A DNA stretch of 64,000 nucleotides, from assembly GCF_932526225.1 (NCBI RefSeq), contig NW_026019277.1:21001-85000 (forward strand), in the 5' to 3' direction. The translations under genes were made by a program, and so were the position numbers. Origin of the DNA: Nematostella vectensis. Its lineage: Eukaryota > Cnidaria > Anthozoa > Actiniaria > Edwardsiidae. The first letter of the stretch is position 1. Each line of letters begins with the position of its first letter. Under the pieces are notes generated by a model that ran no database searches, was not told the DNA's origin, and saw nothing but the letters and a program-made list of their open reading frames with translations. Below, one piece after another: positions 51,114 through 58,764 of this stretch.

Positions 51114-52137
51114 CAGTGGTGTAAAGATAAGGACGTTAAGGGGACGATAAGATAAGTGAGTTTGTGGGTGAGTTGACAGGTGTATAGGGCAACAAGGGTT
51201 GGTCAAAGGGGTACAGGGTTTCAAGGGTTGGTAATAAGGGTCAATGATATCATGAACTAGGTCATAGGGGTGCAAGTTATGAATGAGTGAGTACACAGGG
51301 GTACAGGGTATCAATGGCTTGGTCTTGTAGGTTCAGGGTTTTAGGGGATGGTTCAAACAGGTACAAGGATTTAAGAGGTAAGTAATATTGGTAAATTATA
51401 ATAATTATTAATAATATTTAATAATAATAATTAATAATAATAGCAACCCTATATCCCTGAGTATCCACCCCTAATTTAGCTACACCCCCACGACCTAGCA
51501 CTAACTACGCTATACTCCTGAATACCTACCCCTAAATAAGTTTTACCCCTACGACCTAGCAATAACTACACTTTACCCCTGAGTACCCAACCCTTGCTAA
51601 GCTACACCTCTGTGACGTAGCACTAACTACCCTATACCCCTGAATACCCAACCCTAACTAAACTACACCCCTATAACCGAGCACTTACCTACCCTATAAC
51701 CCTGAGTACCCAACCCAAACTAAACTACACCCCTATGCACTAGCACTAACTGGCCTATAGCCCTGAGTACCCACACATAGCTAAGCTATACCCCTACGAC
51801 CTAGCACTAACTAGCAAATACCCCTAAATATCCAACCCTAACTAAACTACACCTTATGACTTAGTTGTAACTACCCTATACCCCTGAGTACCCACCCCTA
51901 ACTAAGCTAAACCCCTATGACCTAGCACTAACTACCCTATACCCATGAGTACCCACCGCTAACTAAGCTACACCCATATGACTTGGCACTTACTACCCTA
52001 TACCCCTGAGTACCAACCCCTAACTAATGTACACCCCTATGACCTAGCACTTACTACCCTATACCCCTGCCTACCCATCCCTAACTGACCTACACCCCTA
52101 TGACACCTAATCACATAAGTACCCTTTAATCATTACC

Positions 52138-52205
52138 CACGGGCTTCGCTTCTCAAGCAAACGGGCCAGGGTTCGAATCCAGGTAAGATCAACATGGTAC
52201 TTTTT
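52138..52205 (+). repeat. Truncated single tRNA-like module at the inversion point
   Basis: A left-type module now lies on the forward strand. It begins within the D-arm (CACGGGCTTCGCTTC), so the A box is missing. The B box GGTTCGAATCC is intact and T5 lies at 52201-52205. Its broken 5' edge coincides with the satellite orientation change. Confidence 0.75.
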
Positions 52206-53135
52206 AAGGGGTGTTAAATTAAGGACGGTGGCATTAGGGGGTGGGTGCACAGGGGTACAGGATATAAACGGCAGGGTCAAAGGGGTGCAAGTTGTAAGCG
52301 CTTGGTCATACATGGGTAAAGGGTAGTTAGGTGATTAGGTGTGATAGGGGTGTAGGTCAGTTAGGGATGGGTAGGCAGGGGTATAGGGTAGTAAGTGCTA
52401 GGTCATAGGGGTGTACCTTAGTTAGGGGTTGGTACTCAGGGGTACAGGGTAGTAAGTGCTAAGTCATAGGGGTGTAGCTTAGTTAGCGGTGGGTACTCAT
52501 GGGTATAGTGTAGTTAGTGCTAGGTCATAGGGGTTTAGCTTAGTTAGGTGTGGGTACTCAGGGGTATAGGGTAGTTACAGCCAAGTCATAAGGGTGTAGC
52601 TTAGTTAGGGGTGGGTATTTAGGGGTATAGGGTAGTTAGTGCTACTTCACAGGGGTGTAGCTTAGCAAGGGTTGGGTACTCAGGGGTAAAGTGTAGTTAT
52701 TGCTAGGTCGTAGGGGTAAAGCTTAGTTAGGGGTAGCTATTCAGGAGTATAGCGTAGTTAGTGCTAGGTCGTGGGGGTGTAGCTTAATTAGTGGTGGATA
52801 CTCAGGGATATAGGGTAGCTATTATTGTTAATTATTATTATTAATTATAATAATGTACCCATATTACCTAGCACTTGAATCACTGTACCTGTTGGAACCA
52901 TCCCCTAAAACCCTGCACCTACAAGACCAAGCCATTGATACCCTGTACCCCTGTGTACTCACTCATTCATAACTTGCACCCCTATGACCTAGTTCTTGAT
53001 ATCATTGACCCTTATTACCAACCCTTGAAACCCTGTACCCCTTTGACCAACCCTTGTTGCCCTATACACCTGTCAACTCACCCACAAACTCACTTATCTT
53101 ATCGTCCCCTTAACGTCCTTATCTTTACACCACTG

Positions 53136-53179
53136 AAAAAATCACAAGTCGATCTGACCTGGATTCGAACCCCGGCCCT
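53136..53179 (-). repeat. Truncated single tRNA-like module in the inverted segment
   Basis: A right-type module lies on the reverse strand, with T6 at 53136-53141 and B box at 53161-53171. It is cut off just upstream of the B box at about 53179, where reverse-orientation monomers resume. The A box, linker and partner module are absent. Confidence 0.72.
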
Positions 53180-53436
53180 ATCAACAGGTAGTTGAGGTGT
53201 AGTTTAGTTAGGGTTGGATATTCAGGGGTATAGGCTAGTTAGTGCTAGAGCGTAGGGGTGTAGCTTAGCTAGGTGTTGGTACTCATGGGTATAGGCTAGG
53301 TAAGTGCTCGGTTATAGGGGTGTAGTTTAGTTAGGGTTGGGTATTCAGGGGTATAGGGTAGTTAGTGCTACGTCACAGGGGCATAGCTTAGCAAGGGTTG
53401 GGTACTCAGGGGTAAAGTGTAGTTATTGCTAGGTCG

Positions 53437-53461
53437 TAGGGGTTAGGGTTAGGGTTAGGGT
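53437..53461 (+). repeat. Interstitial telomeric repeat at the satellite edge
   Basis: Three perfect TTAGGG units (53443-53460) preceded by TAGGGG. They are the exact last bases of the satellite domain; the next bases (TCCCATG) belong to non-repetitive DNA. TTAGGG is the canonical animal telomere repeat. The G-rich strand points right, toward the unique sequence rather than toward the satellite. Confidence 0.85.
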
Positions 53462-53550
53462 CCCATGTTCTATCCAACAATCACTAGTTCCAAGAAGATC
53501 AGTGAGCCCTTTGAAGAAATATAATTGGAAACTGAAGAGTCATAACTTAC

Positions 53551-53655
53551 CAGGAGAAAAAAATTGTTGGTTGTGCCATCGTCAGAGGCGTCGAGAAGAA
53601 TATCTCTGTATTTGTCCAGATATTCCCTTATGATGACGTTCAATCTGTGATCTTC
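53551..53655 (-). pseudogene. Exon C of a truncated - strand gene (tyrosine-recombinase-like)
   Basis: 105 bases with a textbook acceptor on the reverse strand (long pyrimidine run then TTTCAG) and a strong donor (GTAAGT at 53550-53545). It encodes 35 codons rich in a LNVIIREYLDKYRDILL pattern, which resembles the helix before box II of tyrosine recombinases (weak, by eye). The intron after its donor would run into the telomeric repeat 90 bases away, so the downstream part of the gene is missing here. A different exon ending is possible but the two splice sites are convincing. Confidence 0.5.
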
Positions 53656-53900
53656 CTGAAAGTGAAAAAAAAAAGGGAGTCAGCTAATATGATCACGTAA
53701 CGGAGTCTACACAGAGTATTTAAGTAGAAAATATGTGAAAACAGTAGTAGCACACATAAAATTCCATTTGTGATAAGAAGAAGATTAAATGGTTACTTTA
53801 TTATAGTTTAAACAAATAATCGTGTTTTCCCATATGCTGTTGTCACGCAATCTACAAGCACATGTCAAAATAAAGGATAAATCACAAATGAAAGACTTAC

Positions 53901-54128
53901 TGGCAAATTTGTGACATCAACCCCATGAGAGCCACATGTTTTTTATACTCGAATCTGAACATGAGGGTGCCATCTGAATTCAAGACTAATGAATTCAGTC
54001 CCTGGACGTGTTCTCTGTCACCGGACGGGGCAATTCGCAGTGTCCGGATCTCTTGTCCTCTGGAAGGAGGTATCAATACGAAAAGCGCGATCGACAGCAG
54101 ATTCCTGCTCTCCCTAGCCTTGGCACTC
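53901..54128 (-). pseudogene. Exon B of the truncated - strand gene, with box-I-like motif and a frameshift
   Basis: The exon runs from acceptor TTGTCTAG to donor GTAAGT (53900-53895). It translates in phase 0 into a hydrophobic stretch ending LIPPSRGQEIRTLRI, like the box I arginine region of lambda-integrase/XerC-type catalytic domains. A FRFEYKKH strand similar to the beta-hairpin before the Lys position follows. After ALMG the continuing sense shifts frame: the original frame joins poorly to exon C (early stop), while the +1 frame (GVDVTNLP) flows directly into it. One base is probably missing from the GGGG run near 53925. The recombinase assignment is tentative. Confidence 0.45.
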
Positions 54129-54335
54129 TAGACAAATCAAAGCAAACTTTTTTTAGCAAAATTGTGAGTCGAGTTCCGCTACCGCCGACCCAAGACGGCA
54201 TGCCTCGACCTTTCCAACAACAATTCTTAAAGAATTGTAAAAAATTTTTGAGACGAGACGAGTACACACATTTATGGTTTATAGTGCCAGTGCTCTTGAG
54301 TCTGCCAGCTTATATTATTATATGCTCCAAGTAAC

Positions 54336-54444
54336 GCGGGAAACGGCCTTCTGCGTTTCTTTTACGGATCAAATCCAAGATGGCGGTCGAGTTAGTTAAA
54401 GTGTCAAATCCCACCAATAAGAGCGCGTGTACCAATCAGCCAAT
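54336..54444. promoter_or_regulatory. CCAAT/YY1/E2F-like promoter cluster
   Basis: A compact cluster holds GCGGGAAA (54336-54343, E2F-like), CCAAGATGGCGG (54375-54386, canonical YY1 site) and three CCAAT boxes (54414-54418, 54432-54436, 54440-54444). On the reverse strand the order is CCAAT boxes, YY1, E2F-like, as in many TATA-less animal promoters firing toward exon B. It could equally be bidirectional. The sites are seen directly; promoter function is inference. Confidence 0.4.
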
Positions 54445-54460
54445 CACTTTTCAAGATAAG

Positions 54461-54488
54461 AATCTCCGTGGATTTATCCACGGAGATT
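54461..54488. repeat. Perfect 13-bp inverted repeat (hairpin)
   Basis: AATCTCCGTGGAT and ATCCACGGAGATT are separated by TT, giving a 28-base near-palindrome. It could be a DNA-binding palindrome or the tip of a foldback element; nothing around it decides. Confidence 0.7.
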
Positions 54489-55106
54489 ATGCTAATTGGC
54501 CACGTGTGCTACAGAAGAGATTATTATATTCCTAAGGTGCGGAAAATTTGATGATATCTCAGGCTGGACGTTCTCATAAAAAAGATTCCTTTTAAAAAAA
54601 GAGTTTAATGCGGGAGAATACAGTAAATGTATGGATATTTTATAATCAGCTCGAGAAAAGGTGACAGCCTAACCTTATTGGACAATAATCGCTGTTGTCA
54701 TAACAGTTTCCAAAATAAGAAAATAAATGCCATACTTAGGATAGCTTCAAATCAATCTTATTGTCGAGAACATATACCGAGAATTATCATTTCTACAATA
54801 TTGAGCGATGTTATCACTTATAAATGATTCAGATTTCTCACCTTTCAAGTTGTTGGTAAGTAATCTACCTATAGAATGAACAACGTTTTTGGAAAACAGA
54901 AAGTTTAATTGAAGCATTTTATTCAGCGTGATCAGGTCGCAAAGGCGACATTTTGATGTCTTCAAACAACTTCACAATGCCGTAATCTCGGTAGATAACA
55001 GGAATATAGAATATGCAGAACACAATTACTTATATTATTATCACCTATATCACTCTTCTCATATAATCAAGCGATTATGAAGCGACTTGAAGGAATCATT
55101 TCTTAC

Positions 55107-55217
55107 CTCGAGTAGACCCTTCATACGGCCTGTGTTTTTGATGGAGATCAGCACTTTATCAAGAAAATTCTTGTATAAAAGAACCTTTGAAGATATCGTA
55201 TCACTAGCTTTGGATAG
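55107..55217 (-). pseudogene. Possible exon A of the same - strand gene
   Basis: 111 bases (37 codons, phase 0) open on the reverse strand and ending at a good donor (CTCGAG then GTAAGA). The acceptor (AAAATAG) lacks a pyrimidine tract, so the 5' edge is uncertain. The encoded Lys/Leu/Ile-rich helix-like segment has no recognised motif. It would be joined to exon B across a ~980-base intron. Confidence 0.28.
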
Positions 55218-55666
55218 CTATTTTATAGATCTCCTAATTGGATTGAAATTCCGAAATTTAGGACCTGAAATATTCCCTTTCGGTAATGGCAGCAAACAAA
55301 CAACACTTTCCCGCCCAGCTAACATTTTCCAAAGGAAGCCCAAATATCTGGAAAGTTAATTCCTTTTTATTCTATTTCGGAGCCTCCTAAAAGTCTTGAA
55401 TTTCAAAATTTTCTGGGGAGAGCCCCAGACCCCCTAATAAAGATATGAATATGATACGCTTCTTGCCTGAATTTTCATGCCGTTTGAAGTTTTAATTTTT
55501 CGAATTTGCATTCATGTCCCCCCACTAACTTTTCAGATTGGTAATATGAAAAGATATACAAACAAGATTTCTGGTGGCATAACGGGGCTTTAATAATGCT
55601 ATTTAGCTTTTAACAATAATGACAAACATTTCACGGTGGAGTATACCCCCGGACCCCTATATATGA
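55218..55666. other. Intergenic DNA without a recognisable gene
   Basis: No convincing exon. It contains a short palindrome TCTGGGGAGAGCCCCAGA (55412-55429) within phrases (CCCCAGACCCCCTAA, ACCCCCGGACCCCTA) that look like degraded ends of dispersed repeats. Confidence 0.4.
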
Positions 55667-55733
55667 GTTTTCTATGAGTCAATAGAAAGTGAACGAGGCG
55701 CGTAGCCTCGTCCCTATTTGACTCATAGAAAAC
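55667..55733. repeat. Foldback element with 16-bp perfect arms
   Basis: GTTTTCTATGAGTCAA (55667-55682) and TTGACTCATAGAAAAC (55718-55733) are exact inverted copies. The match continues five bases inward past a one-base bulge, and a nested CGAGGC/GCCTCG stem lies in the loop. The arms contain the AP-1-like TGAGTCA. Confidence 0.75.
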
Positions 55734-55753
55734 GAAAACGAGTAGTCTAATTG

Positions 55754-55947
55754 TTTTAGTATAAATCCACTCACATACTACCTTCAAATAGCTGACGATG
55801 ATTTTAATAACAATTCATGTTGTTTTTGTGAAAAACGCCGTTTTTTTTCGCTACTCGCTATCTATCGCTTCGCTCAATAGATAGTGAGTATGGGAGCCAA
55901 TCAAATGGCAGGATTTGTGATAGTATGCGAGTAGATTTATACTAAAA
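55754..55947. mobile_element. MITE-like element, 194 bp, ~26-bp terminal inverted repeats
   Basis: Ends begin TTTTAGTATAAATC and end GATTTATACTAAAA, extending about 26 bases with two or three mismatches (ACTCACATACTA versus ACTCGCATACTA). An inner inverted repeat CTCGCTATCTAT/ATAGATAGTGAG lies at about 55855-55890. There is no coding capacity. No clear target duplication was identified, so the superfamily is open. Confidence 0.65.
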
Positions 55948-56123
55948 TACTATATATACTCCTTGAATATGCTGATTATATATGAGCCTGGGAGAACGTG
56001 CCGTACGTAAAGAGAATCTCACGACATTAATTTAAATAAAATACGATCTTTGGCCCTCGCGGTATGGGCAGATTGTCTTAGCAACTGAAAGTATTGACCA
56101 TACAAATGTGCGCTTTTTCATAG

Positions 56124-56448
56124 GTGATTCACAACAGTGTCCCTTGTGAACCAAGGGAAGATCTCTACAATCTTTTGGATGCAAGAGAGGCTACAGGCCT
56201 CAGAATCAGTGTCCCAGCATACCGAAAAGTTGTCGACGAATTGTATTCAAACCCCAACGAGGGCAAATTAATTGTTTTGTGCAAAGATAAAAGCACGGAA
56301 CTTTTGGTAGGTATTGCTATCTTTAAGCGTCAGAATATTGACGCAGATTTGGTGTCTCCTTTGCCACATTCTCAGGTCCCAGTGTTTGCTGCTGCAAGAC
56401 ATCAGTACTGGGTTCTGTCATACGTGGTCAGAAGGAAAGATTCTCGAG
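56124..56448 (+). CDS. Unknown multi-exon gene, exon 1 of the visible part
   Basis: The open frame begins exactly at a splice acceptor (CTTTTTCATAG, 56113-56123) and ends at a perfect donor CGAG/GTAAGT. It encodes about 108 residues without a recognised domain. Residues include an alternating hydrophobic stretch (KLIVLCKDKSTELLVGIAIF) that looks like a beta-hairpin. The true start lies further upstream in an exon I could not identify. The first codon read here is GTG and is internal, not a start. Confidence 0.5.
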
Positions 56449-56511
56449 GTAAGTTGATTGGACATTGTTGCCTTTGTGTTGGAATAGAATATATTTATAG
56501 TAATTTTTCAG

Positions 56512-56795
56512 GTAACCGGGCAAACATTTCATTTTGGCTGCAAGTGGCGGGATCATTTAGAAATACAAGTGCTTTAAAACTTTACTTAGAGTACCAGTTC
56601 ACAATTGTCACGATGTATGACGGCAATTCAATACTAATGTCTCTCTTAGATTTTGAGCAGGACACCCTTTTACGTATTAATACCACATTGCTACGAAATT
56701 TGGAAGCAAGATATTTGCTGCCCACTCTGAAGAAACATTTAGAAACTCCGGAACGGAATGCTGTTCAAGATTCCCAATCATCTATGATGGGTCAG
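56512..56795 (+). CDS. Unknown gene, exon 2
   Basis: Follows a 63-base intron (56449-56511, GTAAGT to TTTTTCAG) whose length is a multiple of three, so the reading frame also stays open if it is retained. Spliced codon GGT joins exon 1 in phase 1. The ~95 residues include a likely amphipathic segment (LLRNLEARYLLPTLKKHLE). It ends MGQ at donor CAG/GTAATA. Confidence 0.5.
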
Positions 56796-56882
56796 GTAAT
56801 AATTTATTGTAATTTATTATCATCATCATCAACATAATCATCATCATTATTATTATTAATTATAATCACTATTTTAATTCAG

Positions 56883-56925
56883 GCAACTGCTACGAGTACT
56901 GCAAGTGCAACTGAAGACACAGAAG
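56883..56925 (+). CDS. Unknown gene, exon 3 (short Thr/Ala/Ser-rich linker)
   Basis: 43 bases after acceptor TTTTAATTCAG, in phase 0 with exon 2. It encodes a low-complexity ATATSTASATEDTE linker. The donor (GAAG/GTACTC) is weak, but phase 1 fits the start of the next exon; unspliced reading hits TAA at 56952-56954. Confidence 0.35.
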
Positions 56926-57120
56926 GTACTCTAGGTATTCATAGCTCATATTAATGCTTCATGTTTATACATAATTGTTGGATATGTGGGTAAGACTCAT
57001 CAGGGGAAAATCACATATTACCCGCCCTACACCTGTGTATCGAGCACTGTTCTATAAACACCAGCACTGGCGCGCTAAGAACGTCTGAACTGACGCTTTA
57101 TATGTTGATTCTACATATAG

Positions 57121-58442
57121 CAATGGATGACTCAGATGACGAATCAGACGTGGGATCAGGCCCTTCTGACCATGGTGAAGCACCTACGCGTAAACGCCCA
57201 AGGACAAGCGTAGATGCTAATCAAGACCATCATAGCAGGAGTATTGTAATTCCTGGACCGGTAATTGATAAGGTTGGAGGTGATTCAATTGACGATCTAA
57301 TAAATTTTGTTTCAAGTTTACAATTTACAGGCTTTGTTGAGCATTTGTCGTGGAGGCCATCTCTTAGGTTGAGCGCTTATTCTGAAGACCAGCGCATGAT
57401 GATAAGTAATATGTCCAGCATGATCGGCAACATCAAGAAGCACGATGGCAGGTTTGGACTTAGGCAACATTTAGAGATTGCCAAACAGATTGAAATCATA
57501 AGTAACACACACGGTCGTCACACGTATTGTATAGCCAACGATTTGTTTGGTCCAGGTAAGCCGGTTCCAGACTTGAGCGTTGCATACGCTAAGGAAATAT
57601 TGCGTGTTAGCTGGGCAGTCCATCGTTATCCCGTGCTGTCACGAGTCCAGCTCAGGTGGGTAGAAGCTATCAGATTTCTCCCATTCATTTCACAAGTGCT
57701 AGATAAGTTATCGGTAGAAAACAGACCTTTTCCCGATAACATCCTGGAGGCCCAGAAAGGTCAGTATGCATATTATCTTCGTATCAGTATTCAGTTTCCA
57801 CAGAGAGTCGGGGATGGGGACGGCCTTCCTCTCTCTGATGTCAGAGCAATTCATGGATTTCTTGACAACGAGAGAGACCTGACAGATGACGAGACAGCTG
57901 ATATTCTTTGGGAGCCGTTCAAGCCATTCTTTGGTCTCAAAGGCTCTCCAGACATCACGGGTAAGCAGGTGAGATCTCGCATTGTGGGATACGACACGCA
58001 GGAAGCGCCAAAACCTCAAGACACAGTACCACAGATCTTTTGGTCAAAAGGTAGGGATTTTCTAGAGTCTCAATTGGAGCATTTACGACAAGGTACGCCA
58101 TTTGAGCATGCATGTGTCTTGTTAGATGTATTTGGAGTAGATATTTTTGATAGATTTCTTGTAGATGTACGCGGAGTCTACGACGCAAGACTGGGCGACT
58201 CGACAGCAACGCTTCGTCGCTTTGAGATGGCCGAGAGAGCGCTAGAAAGCGGTTATGCTTTTCCAACGGTGAACTATTACACTAATGAAGTTCTAATGGA
58301 AAAGTTCCAGGAAAGCATATCACAAAAGCGCGGGGGATTCTCCATTGAAGGTAGGTTTATTAACCCTTCTGTGTGCAGATTACAGAGATATCGTCAGCAA
58401 ATTCATCGCTCACTACAACGTAGAAGGCAATACTACGAGTAA
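57121..58442 (+). CDS. Unknown gene, main exon (about 440 residues)
   Basis: After acceptor ATTCTACATATAG, the split codon G/CA fits exon 3 and continues the acidic run (DDSDDESD). If this is instead a first exon, ATG 57123 serves. Next comes a basic patch TRKRPR (possible nuclear localisation signal), then a ~400-residue mixed alpha-type region with no catalytic motif I recognise. At 58351-58378 the frame is disturbed: a 28-base stretch with GT...AG ends switches to another open frame (see next entry). The 446-residue frame runs to TAA or TAG at 58440-58442, but its last ~30 residues are probably out of frame. Confidence 0.5.
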
Positions 58443-58689
58443 CCTTCGAGAACTACGTACAGGTAATTCATTTGGCCCTGCCATCGTGTGCACTAAGACG
58501 GCTCGCGAACAAGTGTGACTTGACGATGACGCGCGCGTCCTTGACAATGATAATGCATATCCATGGGCAGATCAGATATGGTTGTTGCGTCGTGTTGGGT
58601 GCCCTGTTGATTTCTCGTCATTGGGCAATCTCACTGTATTGGGTAAGGGTTTGGTGCTGTTGACCGCGATGTATGGTTTAAAACACTAG
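58379..58689 (+). pseudogene. 3' continuation of the unknown gene in a shifted frame, with one TGA
   Basis: From 58379 a second frame reads DYRDIVSKF onward and stays open for 45 codons to TGA (58516-58518), then for another 56 codons to TAG (58687-58689). It follows the main exon either through a 28-base GT-AG segment (58351-58378, too short for a usual animal intron) or through a single-base indel near 58377. A further GT donor (ACAG/GTAATT at 58463) is not needed to keep the frame. I infer decay of this gene at its 3' end, right where the tandem array begins. Confidence 0.4.
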
Positions 58690-58764
58690 GCGAACGCGGC
58701 ATAGAGATAGCCAAGGAGATGGTAATTTATATTTAGAACGATGACCTGAAACAAAATTGTTCTT

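Larger units (their letters stand above)
47751..52137. repeat. Satellite block right of the second LINE
   Basis: C-rich tracts lie at about 47751-48262, 48963-49475, 50053-50850 and 51443-52137. Three tRNA-like pairs and their G-rich arms separate them. Monomers here carry more private substitutions than those at 8-33 kb, as expected at the edge of an array where homogenisation is weaker. The AT spacer is reduced to about 150 bases (48807-48962). Confidence 0.88.
52138..53461. repeat. Inverted satellite segment ending in telomeric repeats
   Basis: From about 52138 the monomers read as their reverse complement (for example TAGGGGTGTAGCTTAGTTAG), continuing to about 52856 and again from 53180 to 53440. 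A G-rich arm in reverse orientation (52857-53135) and truncated tRNA-like modules lie inside. The segment ends in three TTAGGG units. Orientation is therefore opposite to the preceding 52 kb. Confidence 0.88.

Noticed and set aside
54073-54267. 64-residue - strand ORF upstream of exon B
   Set aside because: GTG start, crosses the exon B acceptor in another frame, no recognisable content.
56124-58689. Integrated viral gene
   Set aside because: Splice-phase consistency argues for a nuclear gene, and no viral hallmark motif or neighbouring viral gene is visible.
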